Shown: in pieces, positions 55,629 to 62,991 of the stretch | How positions within the stretch are numbered: the first letter of the stretch is position 1 | Layout: every line of letters starts with the position of its first letter | DNA from: Streptomyces sp. NBC_00236 | GTDB lineage: Bacteria; Actinomycetota; Actinomycetes; Streptomycetales; Streptomycetaceae | Length of the DNA: 64,000 nucleotides | Assembly: GCF_036195045.1 (NCBI RefSeq) | Contig: NZ_CP108100.1 | Coordinates: forward strand, 3,906,001-3,970,000 | Direction: 5' to 3' | Notes under the pieces: model-generated | Database searches by the model: none | What the model was told of the DNA's origin: nothing | What the model saw: the letters and a program-made list of their open reading frames with translations, nothing else | Made by a program: the position numbers and the translations under genes

Positions 55629-57215
55629 TCAGGCGGCGCGGTCGCCGGAGGAGCGGCGCGGTGCGCCACCGCCCCGCGGCTGGGACGACGCCGACGACGA
55701 CGAGGTGCGGCGGCCCTGGGCGGGCCGGCTGCGCCGGCCTCGGGAGGAGGAGCCGCTCCTGGGGCGCTCGGACGGCGGCGAGGTGATGGTGACGGGGATG
55801 CCCGAGGGGGCCTGCGCACCGGTGATCCGGCTCAGCTCGGCCTCGCCGGAACGGACCTCGGCGACCTGCGGGGTGATCCCCGCGTCGGCCATCAGACGTG
55901 TCATCTCGCGGCGCTGGTTGGGCAGCACCAGCGTGACGACGCTGCCGGACTCACCGGCCCGGGCGGTGCGGCCGCCGCGGTGCAGGTAGTCCTTGTGGTC
56001 GCTCGGCGGGTCGACGTTGACGACCAGGTCGAGGTTGTCGACGTGGATACCGCGGGCCGCGACGTTCGTGGCGACCAGCACCGTGACATGGCCGGTCTTG
56101 AACCGCGTCAGGGTCCGGGTGCGCTGCGGCTGGGACTTCCCGCCGTGCAGCGCGGCCGCCCGCACCCCGCTGCTGAGCAGGTGGTCGGTGAGCTTGTCCA
56201 CGGCGTGCTTGGTGTCGAGGAACATGATCACCCGGCCGTCGCGGGCGGCGATCTCCGTCGTGGTGGCGTACTTGTCGGCGCCGCGGACGTAGAGCACGTG
56301 GTGCTCCATCGTCGTGACCGCGCCGGCGGCCGGGTCGACCGAGTGGACGACCGGGTCGTGCAGGTAGCGGCGGACCAGCAGGTCGACGTTGCGGTCCAGG
56401 GTCGCCGAGAACAGCATCCGCTGGCCCCCCGGCTGCACCTGGTCGAGCAGCTCGGTGACCTGCGGCATGAAGCCCATGTCGGCCATCTGGTCGGCCTCGT
56501 CGAGCACGGTGATGGAAACCCGGTCCAGGGTGCAGTCGCCGCGCTCGATCAGGTCCTTGAGCCGGCCGGGCGTGGCGACGACGACCTCGGAGCCGCCGCG
56601 CAGCGCGGCGGACTGCCGGCCGATCGACATGCCGCCGACGACGGTGGCCATCCGCAGCTTGAGCGAGCGGGCGTACGGGGTGAGCGCGTCGGTGACCTGC
56701 TGGGCCAGTTCCCGGGTGGGCACGAGGACCAGGGCCAGCGGGCGACGCGATTCGGCGCGCCGTCCCTCGATACGGGCCAGCAGGGCCAGACCGAAGGCGA
56801 GCGTCTTGCCGGAGCCGGTACGGCCGCGGCCGAGCACGTCACGGCCGGCCAGCGAGTTGGGCAGCGTGGCCGCCTGGATCGGGAACGGTACGGTCACGCC
56901 CTCGTTGGTGAGCGCCGACAGCAGGGGCGCGGGCATCTCCAGGTCGGCGAAGGCCTCGACGGCGGGCAGTCCCGGCGTGATGGTCTTCGGCAGGGCGAAC
57001 TCACCCTGCTTGGCGGCGGGGCGGCGGCCGTAGCCACCACCGGAGCGCTGGGCCGGGGCGCCGAAGCGTCCCTGGCCGCCGCCCTGACGGCTGCTCGGAG
57101 CCTGCGAGCGGAAACCGCCGCCACCCGAACGGGAGCCACCGGAACCGGGGGCTCCACCGCCGCGGGTGGTGCGGGAGAAACGGTCATTGGAACGAGCTGT
57201 GCGATCGCGGTTCAT
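55629..57215 (-). CDS. DEAD-box RNA helicase
   Basis: 528 residues from ATG (MNRDRTARSNDRF), GGAAAGG upstream. A Gly/Ser/Arg-rich head of about 70 residues precedes the core. Motifs: Q motif PFPIQAATLP, I GRTGSGKT, Ia PTRELAQQV, II LDEADQM, III SAT, IV region MFLDTK, V VATNVAARGIH and VI HRGGRTARAG. The C-terminal tail is Ser/Arg/Gly-rich (RPAQGRRTSSSSASS). This is the RhlE/CshA-like type that unwinds structured mRNA in the cold. It lies between the CspA-like gene and the SCO5918-type gene on the same strand. Confidence 0.95.
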   Translation of the reverse strand: MNRDRTARSNDRFSRTTRGGGAPGSGGSRSGGGGFRSQAPSSRQGGGQGRFGAPAQRSGGGYGRRPAAKQGEFALPKTITPGLPAVEAFADLEMPAPLLSALTNEGVTVPFPIQAATLPNSLAGRDVLGRGRTGSGKTLAFGLALLARIEGRRAESRRPLALVLVPTRELAQQVTDALTPYARSLKLRMATVVGGMSIGRQSAALRGGSEVVVATPGRLKDLIERGDCTLDRVSITVLDEADQMADMGFMPQVTELLDQVQPGGQRMLFSATLDRNVDLLVRRYLHDPVVHSVDPAAGAVTTMEHHVLYVRGADKYATTTEIAARDGRVIMFLDTKHAVDKLTDHLLSSGVRAAALHGGKSQPQRTRTLTRFKTGHVTVLVATNVAARGIHVDNLDLVVNVDPPSDHKDYLHRGGRTARAGESGSVVTLVLPNQRREMTRLMADAGITPQVAEVRSGEAELSRITGAQAPSGIPVTITSPPSERPRSGSSSRGRRSRPAQGRRTSSSSASSQPRGGGAPRRSSGDRAA

Positions 57216-57563
57216 ACAGAACCTTTCCTCGATATGGCGCGTATCGAGGAATTCATTGCGGCGACGAGCGGCACAAGAATCGCAAGAACGGGCCGTTGGC
57301 ATACGTGAACGAAGCCCGGCAGCCGGTCTTGAGCCGATACGGGCCCGGCGCAGCCGGGTCCGGCGCTTCGCAATGACGGACGAACCGGCCCGGGACGCGG
57401 GCCTGCGTGTCTCGTCACGGGGCTCCGGCGGACCAGTGGTCCGGGAGCCATGGCGGATCGTCCGCCGCACGGTGAAGAGTGTGGGTCCTGTGCGCTTCCC
57501 CGGCGGCTCGTGGCGATGGTGCCGACACGGCGTGCACGGGGGGCGGACCCGGGAAAAGCAACG
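57216..57563. promoter_or_regulatory. Upstream region of the DEAD-box helicase gene
   Basis: About 350 bases without a supported gene, between the cspA terminator and the helicase start. It probably holds the helicase promoter and leader; no recognisable element is seen beyond A+T-richer patches near 57240-57300. Confidence 0.35.
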
Positions 57564-57598
57564 AGCTGGGGCCCGCACCCAAGGTGCGGGCCCCAGCT
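57564..57598. terminator. Terminator of the cspA-like gene
   Basis: Perfect 16-bp stem AGCTGGGGCCCGCACC / GGTGCGGGCCCCAGCT, loop CAA. It is very stable and is placed about 40 bases past the cold-shock stop. Confidence 0.85.
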
Positions 57599-57639
57599 GT
57601 GGATGCTCACTCAGCGCGTAAGCGCCGGTGTCATCGGAT

Positions 57640-57843
57640 TCACGCGGGGACGATGTTCTCCGCCTGCGGGCCCTTCTGGCCCTGCGTGACGTCGAAGTTC
57701 ACCTTCTGGCCCTCCTGCAGCTCGCGAAAGCCGCTGGCGGCGATGTTCGAGTAGTGGGCGAAGACGTCAGCGCCGCCACCATCCTGCTCGATGAAGCCGA
57801 AGCCCTTTTCCGCGTTGAACCACTTGACGGTGCCAGTAGCCAT
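57640..57843 (-). CDS. Cold-shock protein (CspA family)
   Basis: 67 residues, AAGGAG six or seven bases before the ATG. The RNP1 and RNP2 motifs are KGFGFI and DVFAHYS, in the usual frame [20 protein letters not shown]. The OB-fold protein binds single-stranded RNA as an RNA chaperone. It has an unusually long upstream region, and the next two genes on the strand are a DEAD-box helicase and the SCO5918-type protein, both plausible partners in cold adaptation. Confidence 0.95.
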   Translation of the reverse strand: MATGTVKWFNAEKGFGFIEQDGGGADVFAHYSNIAASGFRELQEGQKVNFDVTQGQKGPQAENIVPA

Positions 57844-58178
57844 GTTTTATCTCCTTCTGGGGCAGAGCCCGGGGACTGGCACTGTGCCAATCCCGCGTCG
57901 CCGCGATGATTACCCCATCCGGATAATGAACCGGAAAATACAAAAGCGCACCCACCGGCCCATTTAGCCGAGGAGAGCACTTGGAGTCTTTGGGAACCAC
58001 AACTGCAACTGAGATCCACAGTAGCACAATGAATGCGAGTGGGCGCGGCAAGTAATTTCGCTCCGCCCGGCGCGTCATAAACCTTCACCGGACATTGCGC
58101 AAAATTCTGTCCTTGCGGCTATAGATATTCGTCGCTCCGTGCTACGGCCCGCCGACCCGGTGCCCGGGGGCGGCACGG
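57844..58178 (-). promoter_or_regulatory. Promoter and long leader of the cspA-like gene
   Basis: About 330 bases without a gene, and A+T-richer than the surroundings, suggesting a long structured 5' leader of the kind that makes cspA mRNAs cold-inducible. A small perfect hairpin TGGCA-CTG-TGCCA (57877-57889) lies about 20 bases upstream of the ribosome site. Confidence 0.45.
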
Positions 58179-58517
58179 TCAGGCGGTGTCGCGGCCCGGC
58201 GTGGGGCGGCGCAGCTCCTCGTTCAGCCGGAGCGCCTCTTCGAGCTGGTCCTCCAGGATCACGATGCGGCACGCCGCCTCGACCGGCGTCCCGCCGTCGA
58301 CGAGCTCGCGGGCGCGGGCCGCGATGCGCAGCTGATAGCGGGAGTAGCGCCGGTGGCCGCCCTCCGACCGCAGGGGGGTGATCAGCCGCGCCTCACCGAT
58401 CGCGCGGAGGAATCCGGGCGTGGCGCCGATCATCTCGGCGGCGCGCCCCATGGTGTAGGCGGGGTAGTCGTCGTCATCGAGACGGTCAGTGGCATGCGGA
58501 GGGGTTTCGGGGGGCAT
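58179..58517 (-). CDS. MerR-type helix-turn-helix regulator
   Basis: 112 residues from ATG (MPPETPPHATDRLDDDDYP), CAGGTG five bases upstream; longer in-frame starts lack a ribosome site. The MerR HTH reads AYTMGRAAEMIGATPGFLRAIGEARLITPLRSEGGHRRYSRYQLRIAARARELV, then a short coiled region (CRIVILEDQLEEALRLNEEL). No effector-binding domain follows, so it is a short MerR like BldC/HspR-type regulators. It is upstream of the cold-shock gene on the same strand. Confidence 0.87.
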   Translation of the reverse strand: MPPETPPHATDRLDDDDYPAYTMGRAAEMIGATPGFLRAIGEARLITPLRSEGGHRRYSRYQLRIAARARELVDGGTPVEAACRIVILEDQLEEALRLNEELRRPTPGRDTA

Positions 58518-58763
58518 GTGCACCTGCCGCGTATCGCCGACTTCGTTGACCGAACGAGAAACTCTCATTGTGCGAGCCATCGTGTCTAGCATAGCCGCGG
58601 TAGATTTCCCGGGCCGTACGGGGGAAATAGTCTGGTCCGGACCGGCCCCGGCTCTGGCCGACCCGGCCTGGAGCCCGCCGGCCGGGCGCGCCCGCGCCAC
58701 TGCGGCGGCGCCTCCTGGACGAGGACGGGCGGGGTTCACCAAGACGGCTGACCGACCGGTCAG

Positions 58764-58792
58764 TTGATGACTGCCTGACCAGGGGCCATAAT
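58764..58792 (+). promoter_or_regulatory. SigA-like promoter
   Basis: TTGATG (58764-58769) and CATAAT (58787-58792) are separated by exactly 17 bases, close to the TTGACA-17-TATAAT consensus. Transcription should start near 58799. It is among the best housekeeping promoters visible in the window. Confidence 0.6.
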
Positions 58793-58798
58793 GCAGAC

Positions 58799-58932
58799 GT
58801 AGCCCTTCACGCATCCCCCGTCGTGAAGGGCTACACCCATGTGCGCGCCGCGCCGGCCCGTGCGTGCCGGGGTTCGCGCAGGAGATTTCATGGGCAAGGG
58901 ACTCCCCTCGTGGTCCCCTGCCCATGTTTTTT
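58799..58932 (+). ncRNA. Candidate small RNA (or terminated leader) upstream of the XRE operon
   Basis: A transcript from the adjacent promoter would begin with an 11-bp hairpin AGCCCTTCACG / CGTGAAGGGCT (58801-58832) whose loop contains five C. About 55 bases follow, and it ends at a second hairpin CATGGGCA ... TGCCCATG (58889-58926) directly followed by six T, a true intrinsic terminator. No open frame with a ribosome site is inside. At about 133 nt this is the form of a bacterial small RNA. It could instead be a leader that attenuates transcription into the XRE/metalloprotease operon beginning 211 bases later. Structure seen; function inferred. Confidence 0.5.
58889..58932 (+). terminator. 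Intrinsic terminator with T-run
   Basis: The stem CATGGGCA/TGCCCATG is extended inside by GGGAC/GTCCC with one mismatch, then TTTTTT. Intrinsic terminators with a full T-run are unusual in this G+C-rich window. Confidence 0.75.
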
Positions 58933-59142
58933 CGAGTTAACAGTGACGCAAAGTGTTTGCGCAAGCCCGCTCCGGACACCGGAGCAAGATGCTCCACTTC
59001 ATCCCTTTCCGGTGTGCCACCAAGGATCCCGGGCCGTGGACGCCGCGTCGGGGTTCGTTACAGTACGAGCCCGTTGACCGAATCGAGCACCGCGCGGAGC
59101 CGGACCAGACGCCCGTGCGGCGGATGTGAACGTGGGGGCCGG

Positions 59143-59592
59143 ATGGACAGCGGCGAAGAACGCGCGCCGGAGCTGCGAACGCTGCGGCAGAAGGTCGAGT
59201 ACATGGTCGAGAAGACCTTCCCCGGCCGCAAGATCTCGGGGCGGGTCTTCGCCGACCTGGTCAAGGAGCGCGGCGGGTCCCTCTCCCACAGCTACTTCTC
59301 CAACATCCTGGCCGGCAAGGTCACCCAGCCGTCCGAGGACATCCTCAAGGCGCTCGGCATCGGATTCGGCGTGGACTGGCGCTTCTTCAAGGAGGAGTCC
59401 GAGGTCGTCGACGACGTCGTCGCGGGGCTGCAGTTCCTGGCGAAGCGGCGTACCGGCGAGATCAGCGGGCTGGCCGGACGCGGGCTGGACGAGGACGGAC
59501 TGCCTCCCGAGCTCCTCCAGTTCGCGCTCGCCCTGCTGAGGGACGCACAGGACCGGCCGCCACCGGCCGACGGCGGACCGCGGGGTCAGTGA
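59143..59592 (+). CDS. XRE-type helix-turn-helix regulator
   Basis: 149 residues from ATG (MDSGEERAPELRTLRQKVEYM). The HTH region (about 25-75) has GRVFADLVKERGGSLSHSYFSNILAGKVTQPSEDILKALGIGFGVDWRFF. This resembles the regulators linked to ImmA/IrrE-type proteases in actinomycetes. An acidic C-terminal part (EESEVVDDVVAGLQFLAKR) could be a cleavage or interaction region. It is the first gene of a four-gene operon. Upstream lies a promoter-hairpin-terminator unit. Confidence 0.85.
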   Translation: MDSGEERAPELRTLRQKVEYMVEKTFPGRKISGRVFADLVKERGGSLSHSYFSNILAGKVTQPSEDILKALGIGFGVDWRFFKEESEVVDDVVAGLQFLAKRRTGEISGLAGRGLDEDGLPPELLQFALALLRDAQDRPPPADGGPRGQ

Positions 59593-59599
59593 GGTGTCC

Positions 59600-60154
59600 A
59601 TGCGCGAACTGCGGAAGGAGTGCGAAGCCGGGCTGGCCGGACTCCCGCTGCCCTCCCCCTTCACGGTCGAGGGGCTGGTGGCCAACATGGAGGCGGCCCG
59701 CGGCCGCACCATCGTGCTGCACGAGATGCCCGACCGGCTCGCCCGCGTCAACGCGGCCTGCGGGCTGCGGCTGAAGGCCGGCGGGACCAGCGTCGTGCTC
59801 TACCGCCGGCGCCCCACCGCGTACCAGACCCAGCACGTCATCCTGCACGAGCTGTGCCACGAGTGGTTCGACCACGGCACCTCGCTGGACGCGGAGCAGC
59901 TGCGGCGGCTGCTGCCCGTCTTCGACACCTCCCTGATCGCCCGGGTCGTCGGCCCGGACGCGCTGCACAGCCCGGACGCCGTGCAGGCCCGCGCCCAGTA
60001 CGACACCCATGACGAACGCATGGCCGAATTGGGTGCCTCGCTCATCCCCCGCATGGCGAGGGACGTGACGAGCGATGACATGGTGGGGCGGCTCGCCAAC
60101 TCGCTCTCGCGTCCGGTCGCCCACCGCCGCCGTGGCCTGTTCCGCCGTACGTAG
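59600..60154 (+). CDS. ImmA/IrrE-like zinc metallopeptidase
   Basis: 184 residues from ATG, GAGGTG five bases upstream; a GTG two codons earlier is possible. The zinc motif HELCHEW (H-E-x-x-H) is in HVILHELCHEWFDHG, and a second acidic stretch (DTHDERMAELGASL) may supply the third ligand. These peptidases usually cleave the XRE repressor encoded next to them, which here is seven bases upstream. The C-terminal 20 residues are basic (HRRRGLFRRT). Confidence 0.82.
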   Translation: MRELRKECEAGLAGLPLPSPFTVEGLVANMEAARGRTIVLHEMPDRLARVNAACGLRLKAGGTSVVLYRRRPTAYQTQHVILHELCHEWFDHGTSLDAEQLRRLLPVFDTSLIARVVGPDALHSPDAVQARAQYDTHDERMAELGASLIPRMARDVTSDDMVGRLANSLSRPVAHRRRGLFRRT

Positions 60155-60184
60155 CACCGCGTTTCCGTACGTAGCACCGCGTTT
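60145..60184 (+). repeat. Two tandem 20-bp repeats across the protease stop
   Basis: CCGTACGTAGCACCGCGTTT occurs twice in perfect tandem. The stop codon TAG of the protease lies in the first unit, so the second is not translated. A replication-slippage duplication is likely. Confidence 0.85.
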
Positions 60185-60217
60185 CCGCCCGTTCCCCCCA
60201 CCACGAGGACTTCTGCC

Positions 60218-61483
60218 GTGACTCCGCTCGACGTCGCCGGCTATCTGATAGCCGGCCTGATGACAGCCGTCGCCGTGTGGCGCATGCCGGCCGCCCTGTG
60301 GGGCGACGAGGAGGACCGGCGCCGCCGGGCCCTGTGGGGCTGTTACGCCGGATTCGCCGCCGCCCTGTGGACCAAGACCCGGGCCGTGCGCATCGGACTC
60401 AACGACAGCCCGGTCACCGACCTCTCGGTACTGATCAAGCACTACACGGCGACGGTCGCGATTCTGGCCATTCTCAGCTACATCGTCGCGATCTACGGCC
60501 AGTACGCCGACGCCGGGGCCGTCCCGCGCCACGTACGGTTCGCGCGGATGATCCAGCAGGTCGCGGCGAAGGCCTCCGTCGCCACGCTCGTCCTGCTGAC
60601 GGTGCTGTTCTTCACCGTCGTCGACCGGTCCGAGCCGTCGGACCGCTTCGTCGCCGACCACGCGGGGCAGTGGGGGGCGACGCTCTACATGAGCGTGTTC
60701 TACCTCTACCTCGGTGCCGCCTCCGCCGTCTGCGCCTACCAGTGGGCGCTCGCCACCGCCGGCGCCGAACGGCGCCATCTGCGGGTGGGCCTGGGGATGA
60801 TGACCTTCGCCATGTTCATCGGCGTCGGCTACACGGTCAGCCGGACGCTGTTCCTCTGGGTCAGCGTCGTCGACCCGCCCGGCGAGGCCTTCGCGCTGCG
60901 CTTCGACGAGATCACCGAGGCCTCGCAGGTGGTCCTGTTCGCCTTCTTCGCGATCGGCGCCTCCATCCCCGCGTGCCGCAACGTCAGCCGCCGGGCGACG
61001 CTCTGGCGCGCCCAGGTGAAGCTGCACGCCCTCTGGTACGAGCTGATGACGGCCTTCCCCGACCAGCCCTTCGACCCCCCGGCCCCGCTGCTGCGCGAGC
61101 TGACCCGCTTCGGCACCCCGGCCGACCTGCGCGTCGACCGGTGGGCCGCGGACATCGCCGACGCGGTGGAGAAGCTGCGCCACTACGTGCCCGACGCGCT
61201 GCTGCCGGCCGCCGAGGCCGCCGCCGCGGACGGCGGTGCCGGGCGGGAGCGGACCGGGCCGCTGGCCGACGCCTACTGGATCAAGGCCGCGCTCGCGGCC
61301 CGGAGCGCCGGGACAACGGCGGGCGACGCGGCCGCCGTCGGCACCCAGCACGCCACCGACCAGGACGGCGAGGTCGCCTGGCTGGTCCGGGTGGCGGCGG
61401 CGTACCGCACGGTCACGCCGGAGCGGGCCCGGCAGGTCCTCACAGCGTCCACAGCGGTCCAGGAGCAGGAGCAGCAGGCATGA
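60218..61483 (+). CDS. MAB_1171c-family membrane protein
   Basis: 421 residues from GTG, GAGGA about eight bases upstream. Seven hydrophobic helices lie in the first 250 residues (for example ATVAILAILSYIVAIYGQYA, SVATLVLLTVLFFTVVDRS, MMTFAMFIGVGYTVSRTLFLW). A cytoplasmic helical C-terminal domain follows (RRATLWRAQVKLHALWYELMTAFPDQPFDPPAP). The family is described as putative transporter and usually sits with an XRE gene and a metalloprotease gene in actinomycetes. Substrate unknown. Its stop overlaps the next start by four bases. Confidence 0.83.
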   Translation: MTPLDVAGYLIAGLMTAVAVWRMPAALWGDEEDRRRRALWGCYAGFAAALWTKTRAVRIGLNDSPVTDLSVLIKHYTATVAILAILSYIVAIYGQYADAGAVPRHVRFARMIQQVAAKASVATLVLLTVLFFTVVDRSEPSDRFVADHAGQWGATLYMSVFYLYLGAASAVCAYQWALATAGAERRHLRVGLGMMTFAMFIGVGYTVSRTLFLWVSVVDPPGEAFALRFDEITEASQVVLFAFFAIGASIPACRNVSRRATLWRAQVKLHALWYELMTAFPDQPFDPPAPLLRELTRFGTPADLRVDRWAADIADAVEKLRHYVPDALLPAAEAAAADGGAGRERTGPLADAYWIKAALAARSAGTTAGDAAAVGTQHATDQDGEVAWLVRVAAAYRTVTPERARQVLTASTAVQEQEQQA

Positions 61484-62073
61484 GCACGAGCACCACCCAC
61501 GAGACGGGCACGTCCACCGCGCGCACCGTGACCGACGTCTTCCAGCCCCGCAACGTCCTGCTGGCCGGCATGCTCGCCATCGGACTGGCGGCGGCGGGCC
61601 ACTGGACGGGGCTGCTGTGGGGGTTCCTCGGCGCCCTGTGCGCCGGGCTTGTCCCGGCCGGCTACATCGAGTGGGAGCGCGGGCGCGGCACCTGGGGCGA
61701 CCGCCATGTCGTGGACCGGACCAAGCGGGCCCCGATCTTCCTCGTCATCCTCGGCTCCATCGGCACCGGTTCGGCGGTCATGGTGCTGGGCGGCGCCCCC
61801 TCGGGCATCCTGACCGCGATGCTCGGGCTCTGGGTGATGACCGTCGTCCTGCTGGCCGTCAACACGGTGTGGAAGATCTCGGTGGACGCCTCGGTCGCCT
61901 CGGCCGCGGTCGCGCTGCTCGCCGCGGTGCACTCTCCGTGGTGGCTGTTCGGGTACCTGATGACGGCGGCCGTCTGCTGGTCGCGGGTGGCGCTCGGCTA
62001 CCACACGGTGGGCCAGGTGACGGCCGGGACGGCGCTGGGCGCGGCGACGGCGGGCGCGTTCCTGTTCGGGTGA
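61480..62073 (+). CDS. PAP2-like membrane protein
   Basis: 197 residues from ATG. Five or six helices. The C-terminal motif SRVALGYHTVGQVTAGTALG resembles the third PAP2 motif (SRxxxxxHxxxD), with Gln in place of the Asp. The first motif (KxxxxxxRP) is not clear. It may be a degenerate or divergent lipid-phosphate phosphatase. It is translationally coupled to the MAB_1171c-type gene and is the last of the four-gene operon. Confidence 0.72.
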   Translation: MSTSTTHETGTSTARTVTDVFQPRNVLLAGMLAIGLAAAGHWTGLLWGFLGALCAGLVPAGYIEWERGRGTWGDRHVVDRTKRAPIFLVILGSIGTGSAVMVLGGAPSGILTAMLGLWVMTVVLLAVNTVWKISVDASVASAAVALLAAVHSPWWLFGYLMTAAVCWSRVALGYHTVGQVTAGTALGAATAGAFLFG

Positions 62074-62123
62074 GCGGGCCCGGCGTCATTGAACGGACCG
62101 CGCGCGGGGGCCATGGTGGTGCC

Positions 62124-62972
62124 GTGCCGACATTCGAGATCACCACAGCAAGCGCGGACGACATCAGGATGATGGCGGACTGGGCCCATGCCGAGGGCTG
62201 GAACCCCGGGCTGACCGACGGTCAGGCGTTCTTCGCCGCCGATCCGTGCGGCTTCCTGATCGGCCGCCTCGACGGGGTGCCCGCCTCCTGTGTCTCCGTC
62301 GTCCGTTACGGCTCCGGCTTCGGCTTCCTGGGCTTCTATCTGACCCGCCCGGAACTGCGCGGCCGGGGATACGGGAGCCGGATCTGGGCCACCGGGACGG
62401 CCCGGCTGGCGGGGCGGAACACCGGCCTCGACGGAGTGGTCGCACAGCAGCCCAACTACCGGAAGTCCGGTTTCAGTCCGGTCTGGACGAACCTGCGGTA
62501 CGAAGGGCTCGTCCCGCTCGACGTCGCAGCGCCGCCCGGCGTCACGCTGGCGGACGCCCGGACCCTGCCCTTCGGCCAGGTCACCGCGTACGACCGCCGG
62601 TTCTTCCCCGCGGAGCGCGACGGCTTCCTCGCGGCCTGGACGACCACGCCCGGGCGCACCGCGCTGGTCGCGCTGTCCGAGGGCGAGGTCCAGGGGCTCG
62701 CCGTGCTGCGCGCCTGCCGTACGTCCTCGCGCATCGGCCCGCTGTACGCGGCGACGCCCGAGATCGCCCGTGCCCTGGTGAGCGCGCTCGCGGCCACCGA
62801 TCCGTCCGCGCCCGTCGCCGTGGACGTACCCGACGTGAATCCGGCGGCGGTGCGGCTGGCCGAAGAGCTGGGGCTCACCCCGTCGTTCGAGACGGCCCGC
62901 ATGTACACCGGCCCGGCGCCGGACGTCGATCACAGCGGGCTGTTCGGCATCACCAGCCTCGAACTGGGGTGA
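62124..62972 (+). CDS. Two-domain GNAT acetyltransferase
   Basis: 282 residues from GTG (PTFEITTASADDIRMMADW). The N-terminal GNAT domain has GFLGFYLTRPELRGRGYGSRIWATGT (motif A) and QQPNYRKSGFSP. The second, degenerate domain (about 140-270, acetyltransf_18-like) carries DRRFFPAERDGFLAAWTT and VDVPDVNPAAVRLAEELGLTPSFETARMYTG. This arrangement is common in actinomycetes; the substrate is unknown. It starts 50 bases after the PAP2 gene, so it could be read from the same transcript. Confidence 0.87.
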   Translation: MPTFEITTASADDIRMMADWAHAEGWNPGLTDGQAFFAADPCGFLIGRLDGVPASCVSVVRYGSGFGFLGFYLTRPELRGRGYGSRIWATGTARLAGRNTGLDGVVAQQPNYRKSGFSPVWTNLRYEGLVPLDVAAPPGVTLADARTLPFGQVTAYDRRFFPAERDGFLAAWTTTPGRTALVALSEGEVQGLAVLRACRTSSRIGPLYAATPEIARALVSALAATDPSAPVAVDVPDVNPAAVRLAEELGLTPSFETARMYTGPAPDVDHSGLFGITSLELG

Positions 62973-62991
62973 GCACGGGCGGGCGAGGGCC

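Larger units (their letters stand above)
58518..59142. promoter_or_regulatory. Long region between the MerR and XRE genes, holding a promoter-hairpin-terminator unit
   Basis: No protein gene is supported. The left part is the MerR upstream region. From 58764 rightward lies a promoter-like pair, a hairpin and a terminator with a T-run, described separately. About 210 bases then separate the terminator from the XRE start and show no further structure. Confidence 0.5.

Noticed and set aside
58799..58932. 6C RNA family member
   Set aside because: The first hairpin loop has only five C and the second has no uninterrupted run of six. The neighbourhood also differs from the usual one near the septum-site gene, so I do not assign it to that family.
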